A stretch of 64,000 nucleotides of DNA from Pyruvatibacter sp. HU-CL02332 (GTDB taxonomy: Bacteria; Pseudomonadota; Alphaproteobacteria; CGMCC-115125). The stretch's first letter is position 1. The number at the start of each line of letters is the position of its first letter. Shown in pieces: positions 44,621-55,106 of this stretch. The notes under the pieces were generated by a model. That model was not told the origin of the DNA, searched no databases, and was given only the letters and a program-made list of their open reading frames with translations. The stretch is taken from assembly GCF_040362765.1 (NCBI RefSeq), contig NZ_BAABWK010000002.1:62001-126000 (forward strand), written 5' to 3'. The position numbers were made by a program, and so were the translations under genes.

Positions 44621-45232
44621 CTAACCGGCTTCTGCTTCGTCCTCATAGTCGTAGTAGTCGTCATCGTCCTCAGCTGCATCGTCCTGCAGAGGACGGACAT
44701 TGCCGTTGCCGCGCCCGATGAGATTTTGAAGCGTCTGCAGTTCAATGAACGTGTCTGCCTGACGCCGCAATTCATCAGCGATCATTGGTGGTTGTGACTT
44801 GATGGTGGAAATGACCGTGACACGGACGCCTTTTCGCTGAACGGCTTCAACAAGGGAGCGGAAGTCGCCATCGCCTGAAAACAGGATCATGTGCTCGATA
44901 TGCTCGGCCATCTCCATGGCATCGACGGCAATCTCGATGTCCATATTGCCCTTGATGCGCCGGCGGCCCTGGCTGTCGGTAAACTCTTTGGTGGGCTTGG
45001 TCACCATGGTGTAGCCGTTGTAATCGAGCCAATCGATCAACGGTCGCAACGGCGAATATTCAGCATCTTCGTTCAGGGCCGTGTAGTAGAAGGCCCGGAT
45101 AAGATTCACCCGCCCTGTAAATTCCTCTAGCAAGCGCTTGTAGTCGATTTCGAAATCAAGCGCCTTGGTGGCGGAATAAAGGTTGGCACCATCTATGAAC
45201 AAGGCGGTGCGGTCCGTTGGTTTTAACTGCAC
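44621..45232 (-). CDS. NYN-domain (LabA/DUF88) protein
   Basis: A PIN-like NYN domain protein of about 203 aa. The acidic metal sites are visible: ALFIDGANLY, KGNMDIEIAVDAME and FSGDGDFRSLVEAVQRKGVRVTVIS. The tail is strongly acidic (DDAAEDDDDYYDYEDEAE). NYN proteins are likely RNases; LabA homologues have regulatory roles. I prefer GTG at 45232, with GGAG nine bases upstream; a TTG at 45238 is the longer option. The gap to the glycosylase gene is 8 bp, so the two may be cotranscribed. Confidence 0.88.
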   Translation of the reverse strand: MQLKPTDRTALFIDGANLYSATKALDFEIDYKRLLEEFTGRVNLIRAFYYTALNEDAEYSPLRPLIDWLDYNGYTMVTKPTKEFTDSQGRRRIKGNMDIEIAVDAMEMAEHIEHMILFSGDGDFRSLVEAVQRKGVRVTVISTIKSQPPMIADELRRQADTFIELQTLQNLIGRGNGNVRPLQDDAAEDDDDYYDYEDEAEAG

Positions 45233-45344
45233 GGGCAAAGGCTCCGGATCAAAAAAATTTGGCTGTTACATTGGAGAACAGCGAGTATTCGCAAGGAGTT
45301 AGGGTGATTTTGGCCGAGGTAAAGGGCTTGGGAGACACAAATCT

Positions 45345-45884
45345 GTGATTAATGAAGCTGCATTTGTGGCCTTTGGCGCAAACCTGCCAGGACCAGCCGG
45401 TTCTCCCCTGGATACCTTTCGTGCAGCAGCCGCTCTGCTGGCTCGCCGCGGTGTTCATTTCACCGAAGCTTCGTCGGTTTACGCGAGTGATCCCTGGGGT
45501 GGAATACGTCAGCCGGTTTTTCTCAATGGCGTGTGGGAAATTCGGACGGTGCTTTCGCCTCACCAGCTGATGGTCACTTTGTTGGACGTTGAGCGTCAGC
45601 TGGGCCGTCGCCGGCGGGTCCGCTGGGGGCCAAGGGTGATTGATCTGGATTTACTGGCCTTTGGCGCACGGTCAGGCAGCTGGCAGTCAGGGCCGGCCGG
45701 CCGGGGCGCAATGGTTGATCTGGAGCTGCCGCATCCCCGCATGGGGGATCGGGCGTTTGTGCTGCTGCCATTGGCCGAGATCGCACCGATGTTCAAGCCC
45801 TGGGGTGATGAGCACTGCACTGTGTCCCAGATGGCAGAAAAACTGCCAATCCGGGAGCGTTTCACGATCCGGCGGCAGGGGTGA
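45345..45884 (+). CDS. folK: 2-amino-4-hydroxy-6-hydroxymethyldihydropteridine pyrophosphokinase
   Basis: Transfers pyrophosphate from ATP to 6-hydroxymethyl-dihydropterin in folate synthesis. The 179-aa protein has FVAFGANLPGP, SSVYASDPWGGIRQPVFLNGV and the signature RRVRWGPRVIDLDLLAFG, then LPHPRMGDRAFVLLPLAEIAP. Start codon is GTG at 45345. It is divergent from the NYN gene. No folB or folP is adjacent. Confidence 0.95.
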   Translation: MINEAAFVAFGANLPGPAGSPLDTFRAAAALLARRGVHFTEASSVYASDPWGGIRQPVFLNGVWEIRTVLSPHQLMVTLLDVERQLGRRRRVRWGPRVIDLDLLAFGARSGSWQSGPAGRGAMVDLELPHPRMGDRAFVLLPLAEIAPMFKPWGDEHCTVSQMAEKLPIRERFTIRRQG

Positions 45885-46107
45885 GCCCTATCGCTCAATC
45901 TGGCAAAATCCCCTTTGGAACCCTTGCGTTTGTGCAGTGCAGCGGTTAGGAGAGGGGTTCGGAAAAACCATTGCCTTGCCTTGCGGCGACCCCAATGCGC
46001 TCAGGGCCAAGGTTTACGCGTCTCGATTTTCAGGTCTGCGGCATCGCGTTGTTCGCTGAACCCGGGTCTGTAGAGGCGGCGCATACTGGACTTTTTAGGA
46101 GACTTAC

Positions 46108-46542
46108 ATGGCTCGCGTTACCGTTGAAGACTGCATCGACAAGGTTCCAAACCGGTTTGAACTGGTTCTCCTGTCATCGCGCCGGGCACGTTCCATGTCC
46201 TCTGGTGCGGCTCTGACGATTGACCGCGACAACGACAAGAACCCGGTTGTTGCTCTTCGCGAGATTGCAGAAGAAACCGTTGATTGCGCTGATCTGCGTG
46301 AAGACGTGATTGCTGGTCTGCAGCGCCACGCCATGACGGAAGCCAGCGAAGACCTCCCCGAAGATGATGATGCTGTGCCCCTTCAGCTGGGTATGGAATC
46401 TCGCGCCGACGACATGCCGGCGGGTGACAACTTCGGTAGCCGCGAAATGAGCGACGAAGACATGCTGCGTGCCCTGCATGATGCAGGTGAGAAAACAGCA
46501 GAACGCCCGGCAGGCACTGATGAGGAATACCCGGACCTCTAG
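46108..46542 (+). CDS. rpoZ: RNA polymerase omega subunit
   Basis: Promotes assembly of RNA polymerase by binding beta-prime. The 144-aa protein has the conserved [55 protein letters not shown], followed by an acidic extension seen in alphaproteobacteria. Shine-Dalgarno TAGGAG is upstream of the ATG. It overlaps or abuts rel; the pairing fits the known link of omega with ppGpp. Confidence 0.97.
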   Translation: MARVTVEDCIDKVPNRFELVLLSSRRARSMSSGAALTIDRDNDKNPVVALREIAEETVDCADLREDVIAGLQRHAMTEASEDLPEDDDAVPLQLGMESRADDMPAGDNFGSREMSDEDMLRALHDAGEKTAERPAGTDEEYPDL

Positions 46543-48889
46543 GCCCAAAAAACCACCGGCCAAAAGCCGCGCCATCGACGCTGGGTCTGTTGAGACCAAC
46601 GGCGCTGTTGGTGTGAATCCGGTTGTCGCTGACATCGACAAACCTGTTCTGCCTGCTACCCCAGATCGCAAGTACCGCCCCATGATCCGCCAGTATGAGT
46701 TGGTAGAGCGGGTGAAAGCCTATTATCCATCCGTGGACGAAGGGCTGCTCAATCGCGCCTACGTCTATGCGATGAAGATGCATGGGTCGCAGACCCGCGC
46801 CTCCGGCGATCCCTATTTCTCTCATCCTCTGGAAGTCGCAGGGCTTCTTACAGATCTCAAGCTTGATCCAGCGACCATCGTGACCGCGCTGTTGCATGAC
46901 ACGATTGAAGACACGGATGCGACGCATGCGGAGATTGCTGATCTCTTCGGTGAGGAGATTGCCCAGCTTGTTGACGGTGTGACCAAGCTCACCCGGCTTG
47001 AGTTGACCAGCGAAGAAACAAAGCAGGCTGAAAACTTCCGAAAACTCATTCTGGCGATCTCGAAAGATGTGCGCGTCCTGCTGGTGAAGCTTGCAGACCG
47101 TCTGCACAATATGCGGACGCTAGAGCACATCAAGAAGTCCACCACGCGGCACCGGATCGCTCAGGAAACGATGGATATCTATGCGCCGCTTGCGGGCCGG
47201 ATGGGGATGCAGAGCTTCCGCGATGAACTGGAAGACCTGTCCTTTGCCGTTCTGCAGCCCGAAGCCCGTCAGGCTGTAAAGGCGCGACTTGATCAGCGGC
47301 AGGAAAGCAGCCGCGAGCTTGTTAAACGCATCGCGGACGAAATCAAGAAACGGCTGGCGGAAGTCGGCATCGAGGCCTGGGTGTCGGGCCGCACCAAGAA
47401 GGCGCATTCCATCTGGAAGAAGATGGAGCGCAAATCCATTTCGCTTGAACAACTGTCTGACATCTATGGCTTCCGGGTCGTGGTGGATTCCGTAGATGAC
47501 TGCTATCGCGCGCTGGGCATTTTACATTCCACATGGCCGGTCGTGCCTGGGCGCTTCAAGGATTACATCTCAACGCCCAAAGGCAACAACTACCGCTCCA
47601 TCCACACCACCGTGGTGGGACCTGAACGTGAGCGTGTGGAGATGCAGATCCGCACGCTTGAAATGCATGAGGTGGATGAATACGGCGTGGCGGCGCACTG
47701 GTTCTACAAGGACTATGTCGAGAACGGGCCGAAGAAGAACATTGCCGCTTCTGACGAACTCGTTGCGCCGTTCCGCTGGCTGCGACAGGTGGTTGAGCTG
47801 CTGGAACACGGCGCGACACCAGAAGAATTCCTCGAGCATACAAAGCTTGAGATGTTTCAGGATCAGGTCTTCTGCTTCACACCTAAAGGCCGGCTGATCG
47901 CGCTGCCGCGCGGTGCCACTCCCATTGATTTTGCCTATGCGGTGCATACGGACATTGGCGATAGATGCGTCGGGGCGCAGGTCAATGGACGCCATGTGCC
48001 CTTGCGCTCGGCGCTGCGCAATGGTGATGAAGTTGAGATCATCGCCACCGAACAGCAGGTGCCACCGCCGGGCTGGGAAGACATCGTCAAGACGGGTAAA
48101 GCCCGCGCTTCCATTCGTGCGCATCGGCGGCGCGCAGAGCGTGGGGAGCATATCCGGCTGGGACGCGGCATCGTTGAAGCTGCATTGCGGGCGGAAGGTC
48201 TGCCGCGCGATGAGGCTGCTCTGGAAGTTGCCCTGCATGACATGCAGACAGTCTCGCTCGACAATCTGTTTGAACAGGTCGGACGATCCACCTTGAGTGT
48301 GGACAGTGTCGTGCAGATCATGACCAAGCACTTCACGCCGGAAACGGTGTCGCGACGACCAAAGATCAAAGGTGCAAAGGTTGCGGCAGCAGCCGGCAAG
48401 GCCCGTCAGGAAGGCAGCGTGCCGCGTCGCCGTCCGGATGCTGTGCCGATCACGGGAGCGGGACCGGGCACCGGTGTTACCCTGTCCGATGTTTCCATGC
48501 CGATCCCGGGAGACCGGGTTGTGGGCATTGTCCAGCAAGGCCGGGGGGTTGAAGTCTTCAGGATCGACAGTCCATCACTTGCTGAATTTGATGATGAACC
48601 GGACCGGTGGATTGACCTTGCCTGGGATATTGATCCGGAAGAACACAGGCTGTTTCCAGCCCGGGTCATTCTGACCTTGGCCAACACGCCGGGTGCACTT
48701 GGTGAAGTCGCGACCATTACCGGCAAATACGGCGCGAACATTGAAAACCTGATCACCACGGACCGCAAATCCGACTTCTACGAAATGGTGGTGGATATTG
48801 GTGTTGAGGGTGCAAAGCATCTCGAACGCCTGCTGACCGGTCTGCGGGCGCTTAAATGCGTGTCTGCCGCAACCCGGGTCTACGGATAG
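46520..48889 (+). CDS. rel: Bifunctional (p)ppGpp synthetase/hydrolase
   Basis: Long RSH protein that makes and degrades the stringent-response alarmone. Domain order: HD hydrolase ([23 protein letters not shown] intact), synthetase ([37 protein letters not shown] with the RxKD motif of bifunctional enzymes), TGS ([27 protein letters not shown]), a helical region and a C-terminal ACT domain. The family-typical start is ATG 46682 ([15 protein letters not shown]), but the frame is open upstream; ATG 46520 is used here and overlaps rpoZ by 23 nt. The true start is uncertain. Confidence 0.93.
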   Translation: MRNTRTSRPKKPPAKSRAIDAGSVETNGAVGVNPVVADIDKPVLPATPDRKYRPMIRQYELVERVKAYYPSVDEGLLNRAYVYAMKMHGSQTRASGDPYFSHPLEVAGLLTDLKLDPATIVTALLHDTIEDTDATHAEIADLFGEEIAQLVDGVTKLTRLELTSEETKQAENFRKLILAISKDVRVLLVKLADRLHNMRTLEHIKKSTTRHRIAQETMDIYAPLAGRMGMQSFRDELEDLSFAVLQPEARQAVKARLDQRQESSRELVKRIADEIKKRLAEVGIEAWVSGRTKKAHSIWKKMERKSISLEQLSDIYGFRVVVDSVDDCYRALGILHSTWPVVPGRFKDYISTPKGNNYRSIHTTVVGPERERVEMQIRTLEMHEVDEYGVAAHWFYKDYVENGPKKNIAASDELVAPFRWLRQVVELLEHGATPEEFLEHTKLEMFQDQVFCFTPKGRLIALPRGATPIDFAYAVHTDIGDRCVGAQVNGRHVPLRSALRNGDEVEIIATEQQVPPPGWEDIVKTGKARASIRAHRRRAERGEHIRLGRGIVEAALRAEGLPRDEAALEVALHDMQTVSLDNLFEQVGRSTLSVDSVVQIMTKHFTPETVSRRPKIKGAKVAAAAGKARQEGSVPRRRPDAVPITGAGPGTGVTLSDVSMPIPGDRVVGIVQQGRGVEVFRIDSPSLAEFDDEPDRWIDLAWDIDPEEHRLFPARVILTLANTPGALGEVATITGKYGANIENLITTDRKSDFYEMVVDIGVEGAKHLERLLTGLRALKCVSAATRVYG

Positions 48890-48930
48890 GGCTATTTGCA
48901 GTCGCCTTCCGGTTTGCTATTCAGCGACCC

Positions 48931-49533
48931 ATGACAGATTCAACTCTCAGCCTAGATCAGGTCCTTGATGAATTTCGGGCCGCCGGTGCCCTGCTTCAGG
49001 GGCATTTCGTTCTTTCGTCAGGTCGTCACTCAGATACCTATCTTGAGAAGAACAAGGTCTTCATGGACCCGGCCCGAACCGAAAAACTTGCATCCGCGCT
49101 GGCGGCAAAAGTGCGGGCTCAAGTCGATGGCACAATTGATGTGGTCGTCGCGCCTGCGGTTGGCGGCATCATTCCCGGCTACGAGATGGCCCGACAGCTT
49201 GGCCTGCGCTCCATGTTTACAGAGCGCGAAGACGGCAAATTTGTCTTCCGGCGCAATTTTGTCCTCAAGCCCGGCGAGCGGGTCTTGATGGTGGAAGATA
49301 TTGTGACCACCGGCCTGTCCTCGCGTGAGTGCCTTGCGGCTATCCGCGAAGCAGGGGGTAACCCTGTTGCTGCTGCATGCTTTGTGGATCGGTCAGGCGG
49401 CAAGGCGGACCTTGGCGTTCCACTTGTGCCGCTGGCTCAGCTTGATGTGCCTAGCTACGCACCGGACGAGCTGCCGGAGGCCCTGGCGGCCATTCCTGCT
49501 GTGAAACCTGGAAGCCGTAACCTCAAGGCCTAG
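48931..49533 (+). CDS. pyrE: Orotate phosphoribosyltransferase
   Basis: Transfers the PRPP ribose-phosphate to orotate in pyrimidine synthesis. The 200-aa protein has [33 protein letters not shown] and the PRPP-binding loop [15 protein letters not shown]. The ATG at 48931 is canonical; an upstream frame to 48856 would overlap rel. It follows rel by 41 bp. Confidence 0.96.
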   Translation: MTDSTLSLDQVLDEFRAAGALLQGHFVLSSGRHSDTYLEKNKVFMDPARTEKLASALAAKVRAQVDGTIDVVVAPAVGGIIPGYEMARQLGLRSMFTEREDGKFVFRRNFVLKPGERVLMVEDIVTTGLSSRECLAAIREAGGNPVAAACFVDRSGGKADLGVPLVPLAQLDVPSYAPDELPEALAAIPAVKPGSRNLKA

Positions 49534-49619
49534 GCCTCAGCCCGCGTCTTGGGAGATGCATGGCTGGACAGCGCGCTGCGAACTTTACTTTGGGGGCCGG
49601 GCGCACCATTTTTGAGCCT

Positions 49620-50387
49620 ATGAGCACCAAAACACTTCGCCTTGGCGTCAATATCGATCATGTGGCCACCATCCGTAATGCGCGGGGTGGGCAGCATCCC
49701 GACCCTGTACGCGCTGCCGAGATTGCGGCCAAAGCGGGAGCCGACGGGATAACAGCCCATCTGCGCGAGGATCGGCGGCATATTTCCGACGGTGATATTG
49801 ACCGACTGATGGATAATCTTGAGCTGCCGCTCAATCTTGAAATGGCCGCGACGGAAGAGATGCTTGAAATTGCGCTCAAGCATAAGCCCCATGCCTGTTG
49901 CCTTGTTCCCGAGCGCCGGGAGGAGCTGACGACAGAAGGCGGACTTGATGCCGCTGCCCAGCACAATCAGCTGGCGCCCTATGTGAGCGAGCTTGTTCAC
50001 GCCAAGATCCGGGTTTCCCTGTTCGTCAATCCGGATCGGGTGCAGCTTGCGGTTGCCAAGGCCATGGGCGCCCAGGTGGTTGAACTTCACACAGGCTCAT
50101 ATTGCGATGCCTTGAATGATGGTGACCAGGAGAAGGCAGCAGGGGAACTTGCGCGGCTTCAGCAGGCTGCCCGTGAAGGCAACGATATGGGTCTGGAAAT
50201 GCATGCAGGCCATGGCATCACATTTGATGGTGTCGGCGCGATTGCAGCGATACCTGAGCTGGTTGAACTCAACATTGGTCACTTCCTGATCGGCGAGGCG
50301 ATTTTTGGCGGGCTTGATTCAACCATCCGGCGCATGCGGGCCATGATGGATCAGGCACGTGCGTCCTCGACGACGGCAATTGCGTGA
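49620..50387 (+). CDS. pdxJ: Pyridoxine 5'-phosphate synthase
   Basis: Closes the pyridine ring of vitamin B6 from 1-deoxyxylulose 5-phosphate and 3-amino-2-oxopropyl phosphate. The 255-aa TIM barrel has [67 protein letters not shown] and the C-terminal [15 protein letters not shown] 49620 is the family start. ATG 49560 has a better ribosome site (GGGAG) and would add 20 residues, so the start is uncertain. acpS follows by 7 bp. Confidence 0.96.
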   Translation: MSTKTLRLGVNIDHVATIRNARGGQHPDPVRAAEIAAKAGADGITAHLREDRRHISDGDIDRLMDNLELPLNLEMAATEEMLEIALKHKPHACCLVPERREELTTEGGLDAAAQHNQLAPYVSELVHAKIRVSLFVNPDRVQLAVAKAMGAQVVELHTGSYCDALNDGDQEKAAGELARLQQAAREGNDMGLEMHAGHGITFDGVGAIAAIPELVELNIGHFLIGEAIFGGLDSTIRRMRAMMDQARASSTTAIA

Positions 50388-50394
50388 GGCTGAT

Positions 50395-50799
50395 ATGATC
50401 CTTGGTATCGGAAATGACCTGATCGACATCCGCCGCATCGAAAAGACGCTTGAGCGGTTTGGTGATCGTTTTATCCAGCGGATTTTTACTGACATTGAGC
50501 AGGCCAAATCTGAGCGCCGCCTGCAACGGGCTGCGTCCTATGCAAAACGGTTTGCGGCCAAGGAGGCCTGTTCAAAGGCGCTTGGCACTGGTCTGCGACA
50601 GGGAACATTCTGGCGAGACATGGGTGTTGCCAATCTGCGCAGTGGCAAGCCGACCATGGTGTTGACTGGCGGTGCCCTGGGCCATCTTGAACGCATGACC
50701 CCCGATGGCATGGTGGCGCAGATTGATCTGACGATCACCGATGACATGCCTCTGGCTCAGGCCATTGTGATCATCTCTGCGGTCCCGGTAAAGAGCTGA
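50395..50799 (+). CDS. acpS: Holo-[acyl-carrier-protein] synthase
   Basis: Adds the 4'-phosphopantetheine arm to ACP. The 134-aa trimeric enzyme has [32 protein letters not shown] (Mg site Asp8) and [19 protein letters not shown] (catalytic Glu). The ATG at 50395 is the family start, and the upstream frame would overlap pdxJ. trhO begins one base after its stop. Confidence 0.96.
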   Translation: MILGIGNDLIDIRRIEKTLERFGDRFIQRIFTDIEQAKSERRLQRAASYAKRFAAKEACSKALGTGLRQGTFWRDMGVANLRSGKPTMVLTGGALGHLERMTPDGMVAQIDLTITDDMPLAQAIVIISAVPVKS

Positions 50800-50800
50800 T

Positions 50801-51751
50801 ATGAGTACCGGTATGACTGAAACCAACTCACCCTACAAAGTCGCAGCGCTGTATCATTTTGCGGTTGTTGATGATCCCGCTGGCCTGCGGCCAGACATTA
50901 CGGACGTCTGCAAATCAAACGGACTCATGGGGACCATTCTTCTGGCCCCTGAAGGCATCAACGGAACTGTTGCCGGCACGCCTGACGGGATAGACAAGAC
51001 GATTGCCTATCTGAAATCACTGCCACAGTTCACGGGCCTTGAGGTCAAGTACTCTGCTGCTACGGAAATGCCGTTCCTGCGTATGAAGGTTCGTCTCAAG
51101 AAAGAGATCGTGACCATGGGGGTGGACGGCATCGATGCTGCGCGCGCCAAGGGCGAGTATGTGGACCCGCTCGCATGGAATGAGATGATCGGTGACCCGG
51201 ATACGATCGTTATCGATACGCGCAATGCGTATGAGGTTGCGATCGGCACTTTTGAGGGCGCGATTAATCCGGATACGGAGACATTCCGTGACTTCCCAAC
51301 CTGGTTTGATGATTTTGCCAAGAACCTTCGCAAGGACACAGGCGAGCAGCCAAAGATTGCGATGTTCTGCACCGGCGGCATCCGCTGCGAGAAAGCAACG
51401 GCCTATGTGAAGGCACAGGGCTTTGATGATGTGCATCACCTCAAGGGCGGCATCCTCAAATATCTTGAAAATGTGCCTGAAGAAGACAGCAGCTGGAACG
51501 GGGACTGCTTTTTGTTCGATCAACGCGTGGCAGTCGGCCATGGGTTGAAAGAAAGCGATTATGGGCAGTGCTACGCGTGCCGCATGCCTCTCAATCCTGA
51601 GGAGCGAGCTTCGGACAAATATGTCCACGGGGAATCCTGCCCACATTGCTTTGATACAAAAACCGCCGAGCAGCGGGAGCGTTATCGGGAGCGTCAGCGT
51701 CAGGTGAATCAGGCCGCACAGGAAGGCCGCAAGCATCTGGGGTCGCGATGA
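50801..51751 (+). CDS. trhO: tRNA uridine(34) hydroxylase (rhodanese-like)
   Basis: YceA/UPF0176-family enzyme that oxygen-dependently makes 5-hydroxyuridine at tRNA position 34. The 316-aa protein has an N-terminal acylphosphatase-like part (GTILLAPEGINGTVAGTPDGIDKTIAYL), a rhodanese domain (VIDTRNAYEVAIGTFEGAINP; catalytic Cys in MFCTGGIRCEKATAYV) and a C-terminal Cys-rich zinc-like segment (CYACRMPL...CPHCFD). It overlaps the next gene by 4 nt. Confidence 0.93.
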   Translation: MSTGMTETNSPYKVAALYHFAVVDDPAGLRPDITDVCKSNGLMGTILLAPEGINGTVAGTPDGIDKTIAYLKSLPQFTGLEVKYSAATEMPFLRMKVRLKKEIVTMGVDGIDAARAKGEYVDPLAWNEMIGDPDTIVIDTRNAYEVAIGTFEGAINPDTETFRDFPTWFDDFAKNLRKDTGEQPKIAMFCTGGIRCEKATAYVKAQGFDDVHHLKGGILKYLENVPEEDSSWNGDCFLFDQRVAVGHGLKESDYGQCYACRMPLNPEERASDKYVHGESCPHCFDTKTAEQRERYRERQRQVNQAAQEGRKHLGSR

Positions 51752-52386
51752 GCGCAGACCCGATCCTCTTTAGTTTTCGGCGTTGCCCCTATGCGATGCG
51801 GGCACGTATGGCCCTGCTTGTCAGCGAGACCCCTGTGCGGCTGCGTGAGGTGGTGCTGCGCGACAAACCTGAAGAGATGATCGAAGTCTCACCAAAAGCG
51901 ACGGTGCCGGTGTTACTGCCGGAGGAAGGCCGCGTCATCGATGAGAGCCTCGCCATCATGCTGTGGGCGCTGGAGCGGAACGACCCTCATGATTGGCTGG
52001 ACAATCAGCAAGCCAGCCTGGACCTGATCCAGGAAGCAGATAGCGGGTTCAAGGACAAACTTGATCGCTACAAATACCCGACGCGCTACGAGGGTGTGGA
52101 TCCGATCGAACAGCGCGATTCCGGTGTCATGTTCCTCAAGAAACTGGATGAGATGATTGCCCCTGAAGGGCAATTGCTTGGCGCCGAACCGCGCCTCGCT
52201 GACCATGCCATCTTCCCGTTTGTCCGGCAGTTCGCCAATACGGATCGGGAGTGGTTTGACGCGTTGCCACTGCCCGCATTGCAGAAGTGGCTGGAAGGGC
52301 ATCTGGCATCTGATCTGTTTGCCACCACCATGACCAAGTATCCGCAGTGGAAGAGTGGTGATCCGGAGCCTCTCTTCGCCAGTTAA
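51748..52386 (+). CDS. Glutathione S-transferase family protein
   Basis: A 212-aa GST-fold protein. The thioredoxin half begins FSFRRCPYAMRARMALLVSETPVRL, with a Cys-Pro-Tyr active-site motif as in glutaredoxin-like or omega/YibF-like GSTs. It has KATVPVLLPEEGRVIDESLAIMLWAL (cis-Pro and glutathione site). The C-terminal half is helical. A Cys-type GST favours thiol-disulfide or deglutathionylation chemistry. It is coupled to trhO by a 4-nt overlap (ATGA). Confidence 0.85.
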   Translation: MSADPILFSFRRCPYAMRARMALLVSETPVRLREVVLRDKPEEMIEVSPKATVPVLLPEEGRVIDESLAIMLWALERNDPHDWLDNQQASLDLIQEADSGFKDKLDRYKYPTRYEGVDPIEQRDSGVMFLKKLDEMIAPEGQLLGAEPRLADHAIFPFVRQFANTDREWFDALPLPALQKWLEGHLASDLFATTMTKYPQWKSGDPEPLFAS

Positions 52387-52550
52387 ATTGGGCGTAAAGA
52401 CCTCAAAACATTGCGATTCCGCTGGATTGCGGCTATCAGCGCCACATATATGGCAATTCTTCATGCTATTCGGGCACAATTGACCGAATCCGGCATGAGG
52501 CTCCATTGGGCAGCGCGATGCCTGACAGAGTGGGTGGAAAGCTTGTGAGC

Positions 52551-53303
52551 ATGACGGATAAGACGAATTCGGTGCAGTCCAGCGGTGTGATGGAAACCAT
52601 GCGCACAGTTGGCTATGCGCTGCTGATTGCGCTGATCATCCGGGCATTGCTGTTTCAGCCGTTTTCAATTCCCTCCGGCTCCATGCTCTCGACGTTGCTG
52701 ATCGGGGATTACCTGTTCGTCTCCAAATATGCCTATGGCTATTCGAAGCATTCATTGCCTTTCAGCCCGCCATTGTTCTCTGGTCGTATTCTGGGCGGTG
52801 AGCCTGAGCGGGGAGATGTTGCGGTTTTCAAACTGCCGACCGACGGACGCACGGATTACATCAAGCGCGTGATCGGCCTGCCGGGCGATCGTATCCAGAT
52901 GCGTGACGGCCAGCTATTCATCAATGATGAAGGTGTGCCGCGTGAGCGGGTCGAAGACTTTGTGGAAGAAGACCGGTTCGGCAATATCCGCCGGGTGGCG
53001 CGCTACCGCGAGACGCTGTCGAACGGCCGCAGCTACCTGACGCTGGATCAGGTGCGCGGCAGTTCCGGCGACAATACGGGCGTCTTCACGGTACCGGCCG
53101 GGCATTTCTTCATGATGGGTGACAACCGGGATAACAGTCAGGACAGCCGGGTGCCAGGCGCTGTGGGCTATGTACCATTCGAAAACCTGGTGGGTCGTGC
53201 CGAGTTCATTTTCTATTCGACGGATGGCTCTGCGCGGTTCTGGGAATTCTGGCAGTGGCCTAGCGTGACACGCTGGGGCCGCATCGGGCAGGGCGTCAAT
53301 TGA
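52551..53303 (+). CDS. lepB: Signal peptidase I
   Basis: Inner-membrane Ser/Lys protease that removes Sec signal peptides. The 250-aa protein has one N-terminal membrane segment (TVGYALLIALIIRALLFQPF), catalytic Ser44 in IPSGSMLSTLL, Lys105 in YIKRVIGLPGD and the box E GHFFMMGDNRDNSQDSR. The usual Pro after PSGSM(L/M) is Ser here. The ATG at 52551 is the best supported; in-frame starts at 52506 and 52518 add short unrelated tails. rnc overlaps its stop. Confidence 0.96.
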   Translation: MTDKTNSVQSSGVMETMRTVGYALLIALIIRALLFQPFSIPSGSMLSTLLIGDYLFVSKYAYGYSKHSLPFSPPLFSGRILGGEPERGDVAVFKLPTDGRTDYIKRVIGLPGDRIQMRDGQLFINDEGVPRERVEDFVEEDRFGNIRRVARYRETLSNGRSYLTLDQVRGSSGDNTGVFTVPAGHFFMMGDNRDNSQDSRVPGAVGYVPFENLVGRAEFIFYSTDGSARFWEFWQWPSVTRWGRIGQGVN

Positions 53304-54025
53304 CGCGCAAGCCATCCACAATGGGTAAGAGTGCTGATCAAAAGACAGCCGATGACCCAGCCGCGTTGGCAAGACAACTTCAGCACAGCTTCAAAAACCC
53401 TGACCTGCTAGAGCGTGCACTGACGCATGCCAGTGCGACGCCGGCGTCAGGACCTGACAATGAACGCATGGAGTTTCTCGGCGACCGTGTGCTTGGGCTG
53501 GTGATTGCGGACGCCCTACTAACCCGATTTCCCTCAGCGCCTGAAGGTGAGATGGCGCCACGTCTCAACAAGCTTGTGCGTCGCGAAACATGCGCGGATG
53601 TCGCCCGTGACCTTGAGCTTGGCCGCTATCTTCATCTGGCACCAGCTGAAGTTGCCCAGGGCGGACGGGACAAGACAGCCATACTTGCCAATGCCATGGA
53701 GGCTGTGATTGCGGCGCTCTACATGGATGGCGGGCTGGAGCCATCTCGTGCATTTATTCTCAATGCGTGGGACAAGGCATTTGATGCGGTTGCGCAGATA
53801 CCGCGTGATGCCAAAACCCTTTTGCAGGAACGCCTGCATGCCATGGGTCAATCGCACCCGAAATACACGGTGGTGGGTCAGGCGGGCTCTGACCATGCGC
53901 CTGTGTTTGATGTGGAAGTTCATGCCGGTGACGCAGGTGTTGCGCGCGGCAAAGGCTCCTCGAAACGCAATGCCGAGCAAGCTGCTGCAGCGGAATTGCT
54001 GAGCCAACTGGAAGAAAATGAATGA
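53300..54025 (+). CDS. rnc: Ribonuclease III
   Basis: Double-strand-specific endoribonuclease that processes rRNA and mRNA. The 241-aa protein has the endonuclease signature NERMEFLGDRVLGLVIADALL, a second acidic site in ANAMEAVIAALYMDGG and a C-terminal dsRBD (DAKTLLQERLHAMGQSHPKYTVV...GKGSSKRNAEQAAAAELL). The TTG at 53300 overlaps the lepB stop (TTGA) and allows coupling; ATG at 53321 is the alternative. It overlaps era by 4 nt. Confidence 0.96.
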   Translation: MTRKPSTMGKSADQKTADDPAALARQLQHSFKNPDLLERALTHASATPASGPDNERMEFLGDRVLGLVIADALLTRFPSAPEGEMAPRLNKLVRRETCADVARDLELGRYLHLAPAEVAQGGRDKTAILANAMEAVIAALYMDGGLEPSRAFILNAWDKAFDAVAQIPRDAKTLLQERLHAMGQSHPKYTVVGQAGSDHAPVFDVEVHAGDAGVARGKGSSKRNAEQAAAAELLSQLEENE

Positions 54026-54939
54026 GTGAAGAGACTGGCACCAGCAAAGCGGGCTTTGTCGCGCTGATAGGAGCCCCAAACGCGGGCAAGTCGACACTGC
54101 TCAACCAGCTGATCGGTCAGAAGCTGGCGATCGTCACCCACAAGGCGCAGACGACGCGTACGCGTATCCGTGGCATCACCATGGAAGGCAAGAGCCAGAT
54201 CGTGTTTGTGGACACCCCGGGCATCTTCACGCCGAAGCGCCGCCTCGACAAAGCCATGGTGGCTGCGGCCTGGGGTGGGGCGGATGATGCTGATGTCACG
54301 GCGCTGATCGTGGACGCCAAACGGACGCGACCGGACCATGAAGGCTTCATAGCCATTCTGGAAAGTCTGGCCGGCGCAAAGCATCCCTGTCTGCTGGTCC
54401 TCAACAAAGTGGATGAGGCGCCAAGGGAACGGCTGATGGAGCTGGCTGCTGTGGCCAACGAGAAGGCGACGTTTGCCGACACCTTCATGATTTCCGCCCT
54501 GAACGGCAGCGGGGTTGCTGATCTTCGGGCCCGTCTTGGTGCCATGATGCCTGAGGGGCCTTATCTCTATCCCGAAGATCAGGTTGCTGATCTGTCGCAG
54601 CGGGTTCTGGCGTCAGAAATCACGCGTGAGAAGCTGTTTCTGCGGATGCATGACGAACTGCCATACGCGACCACAGTTGAGACCGAAGGCTGGACCGTCA
54701 AGAAGGACGGGTCGATCAAGATTGATCAGGTGGTTTATGTGGAGCGTCCGGGCCAGAAGGGCATTGTGCTGGGCAAGGGCGGGGCCGCGATCAAGGAAAT
54801 TGGGAAACAGGCCCGTCAGGACATTGAAGAGGCGCTGGATATCAAGGCGCATCTCTTCCTGTTTGTGAAAGTGCGTGAGAAGTGGGGTGATGATCCGGAG
54901 AGATACCGGATGATGGGGCTGGATTTCCCTGGCAAGTAG
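54022..54939 (+). CDS. era: GTPase Era
   Basis: Essential 30S-assembly GTPase (305 aa). G1 GAPNAGKSTLLNQL, switch TTRTRIRGI, G3 DTPGIF, G4 LNKVDEAP and G5 SALNG are present. The C-terminal KH domain holds VYVERPGQKGIVLGKGGAAIKEIGKQAR. lepB-rnc-era form a tight translation-coupled block. Confidence 0.98.
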   Translation: MSEETGTSKAGFVALIGAPNAGKSTLLNQLIGQKLAIVTHKAQTTRTRIRGITMEGKSQIVFVDTPGIFTPKRRLDKAMVAAAWGGADDADVTALIVDAKRTRPDHEGFIAILESLAGAKHPCLLVLNKVDEAPRERLMELAAVANEKATFADTFMISALNGSGVADLRARLGAMMPEGPYLYPEDQVADLSQRVLASEITREKLFLRMHDELPYATTVETEGWTVKKDGSIKIDQVVYVERPGQKGIVLGKGGAAIKEIGKQARQDIEEALDIKAHLFLFVKVREKWGDDPERYRMMGLDFPGK

Positions 54940-55106
54940 GCCGCCTGTGTGAGGGGAAGTTTTCCACAGCGCGGGATAAGCCGGTGCATAGTCGCATTTT
55001 TGTTGTCATTCTGTCTCAGAGAGACTCGCTAAGCTATTGATTTTACTGAATTGCTCCATGCGACTCAGTTGTCAAATCCAGACAAATGACGGGAGTTGGA
55101 GCACCG

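Noticed and set aside
45885-46107. Possible small RNA (SRP RNA or similar) upstream of rpoZ
   Set aside because: Searched for the GGAAGGAAGCAGCC-type SRP core and found none; most likely the rpoZ promoter region.
47570-48538. 322-codon open frame antisense to rel
   Set aside because: Shadow of the rel gene with no recognisable domains.
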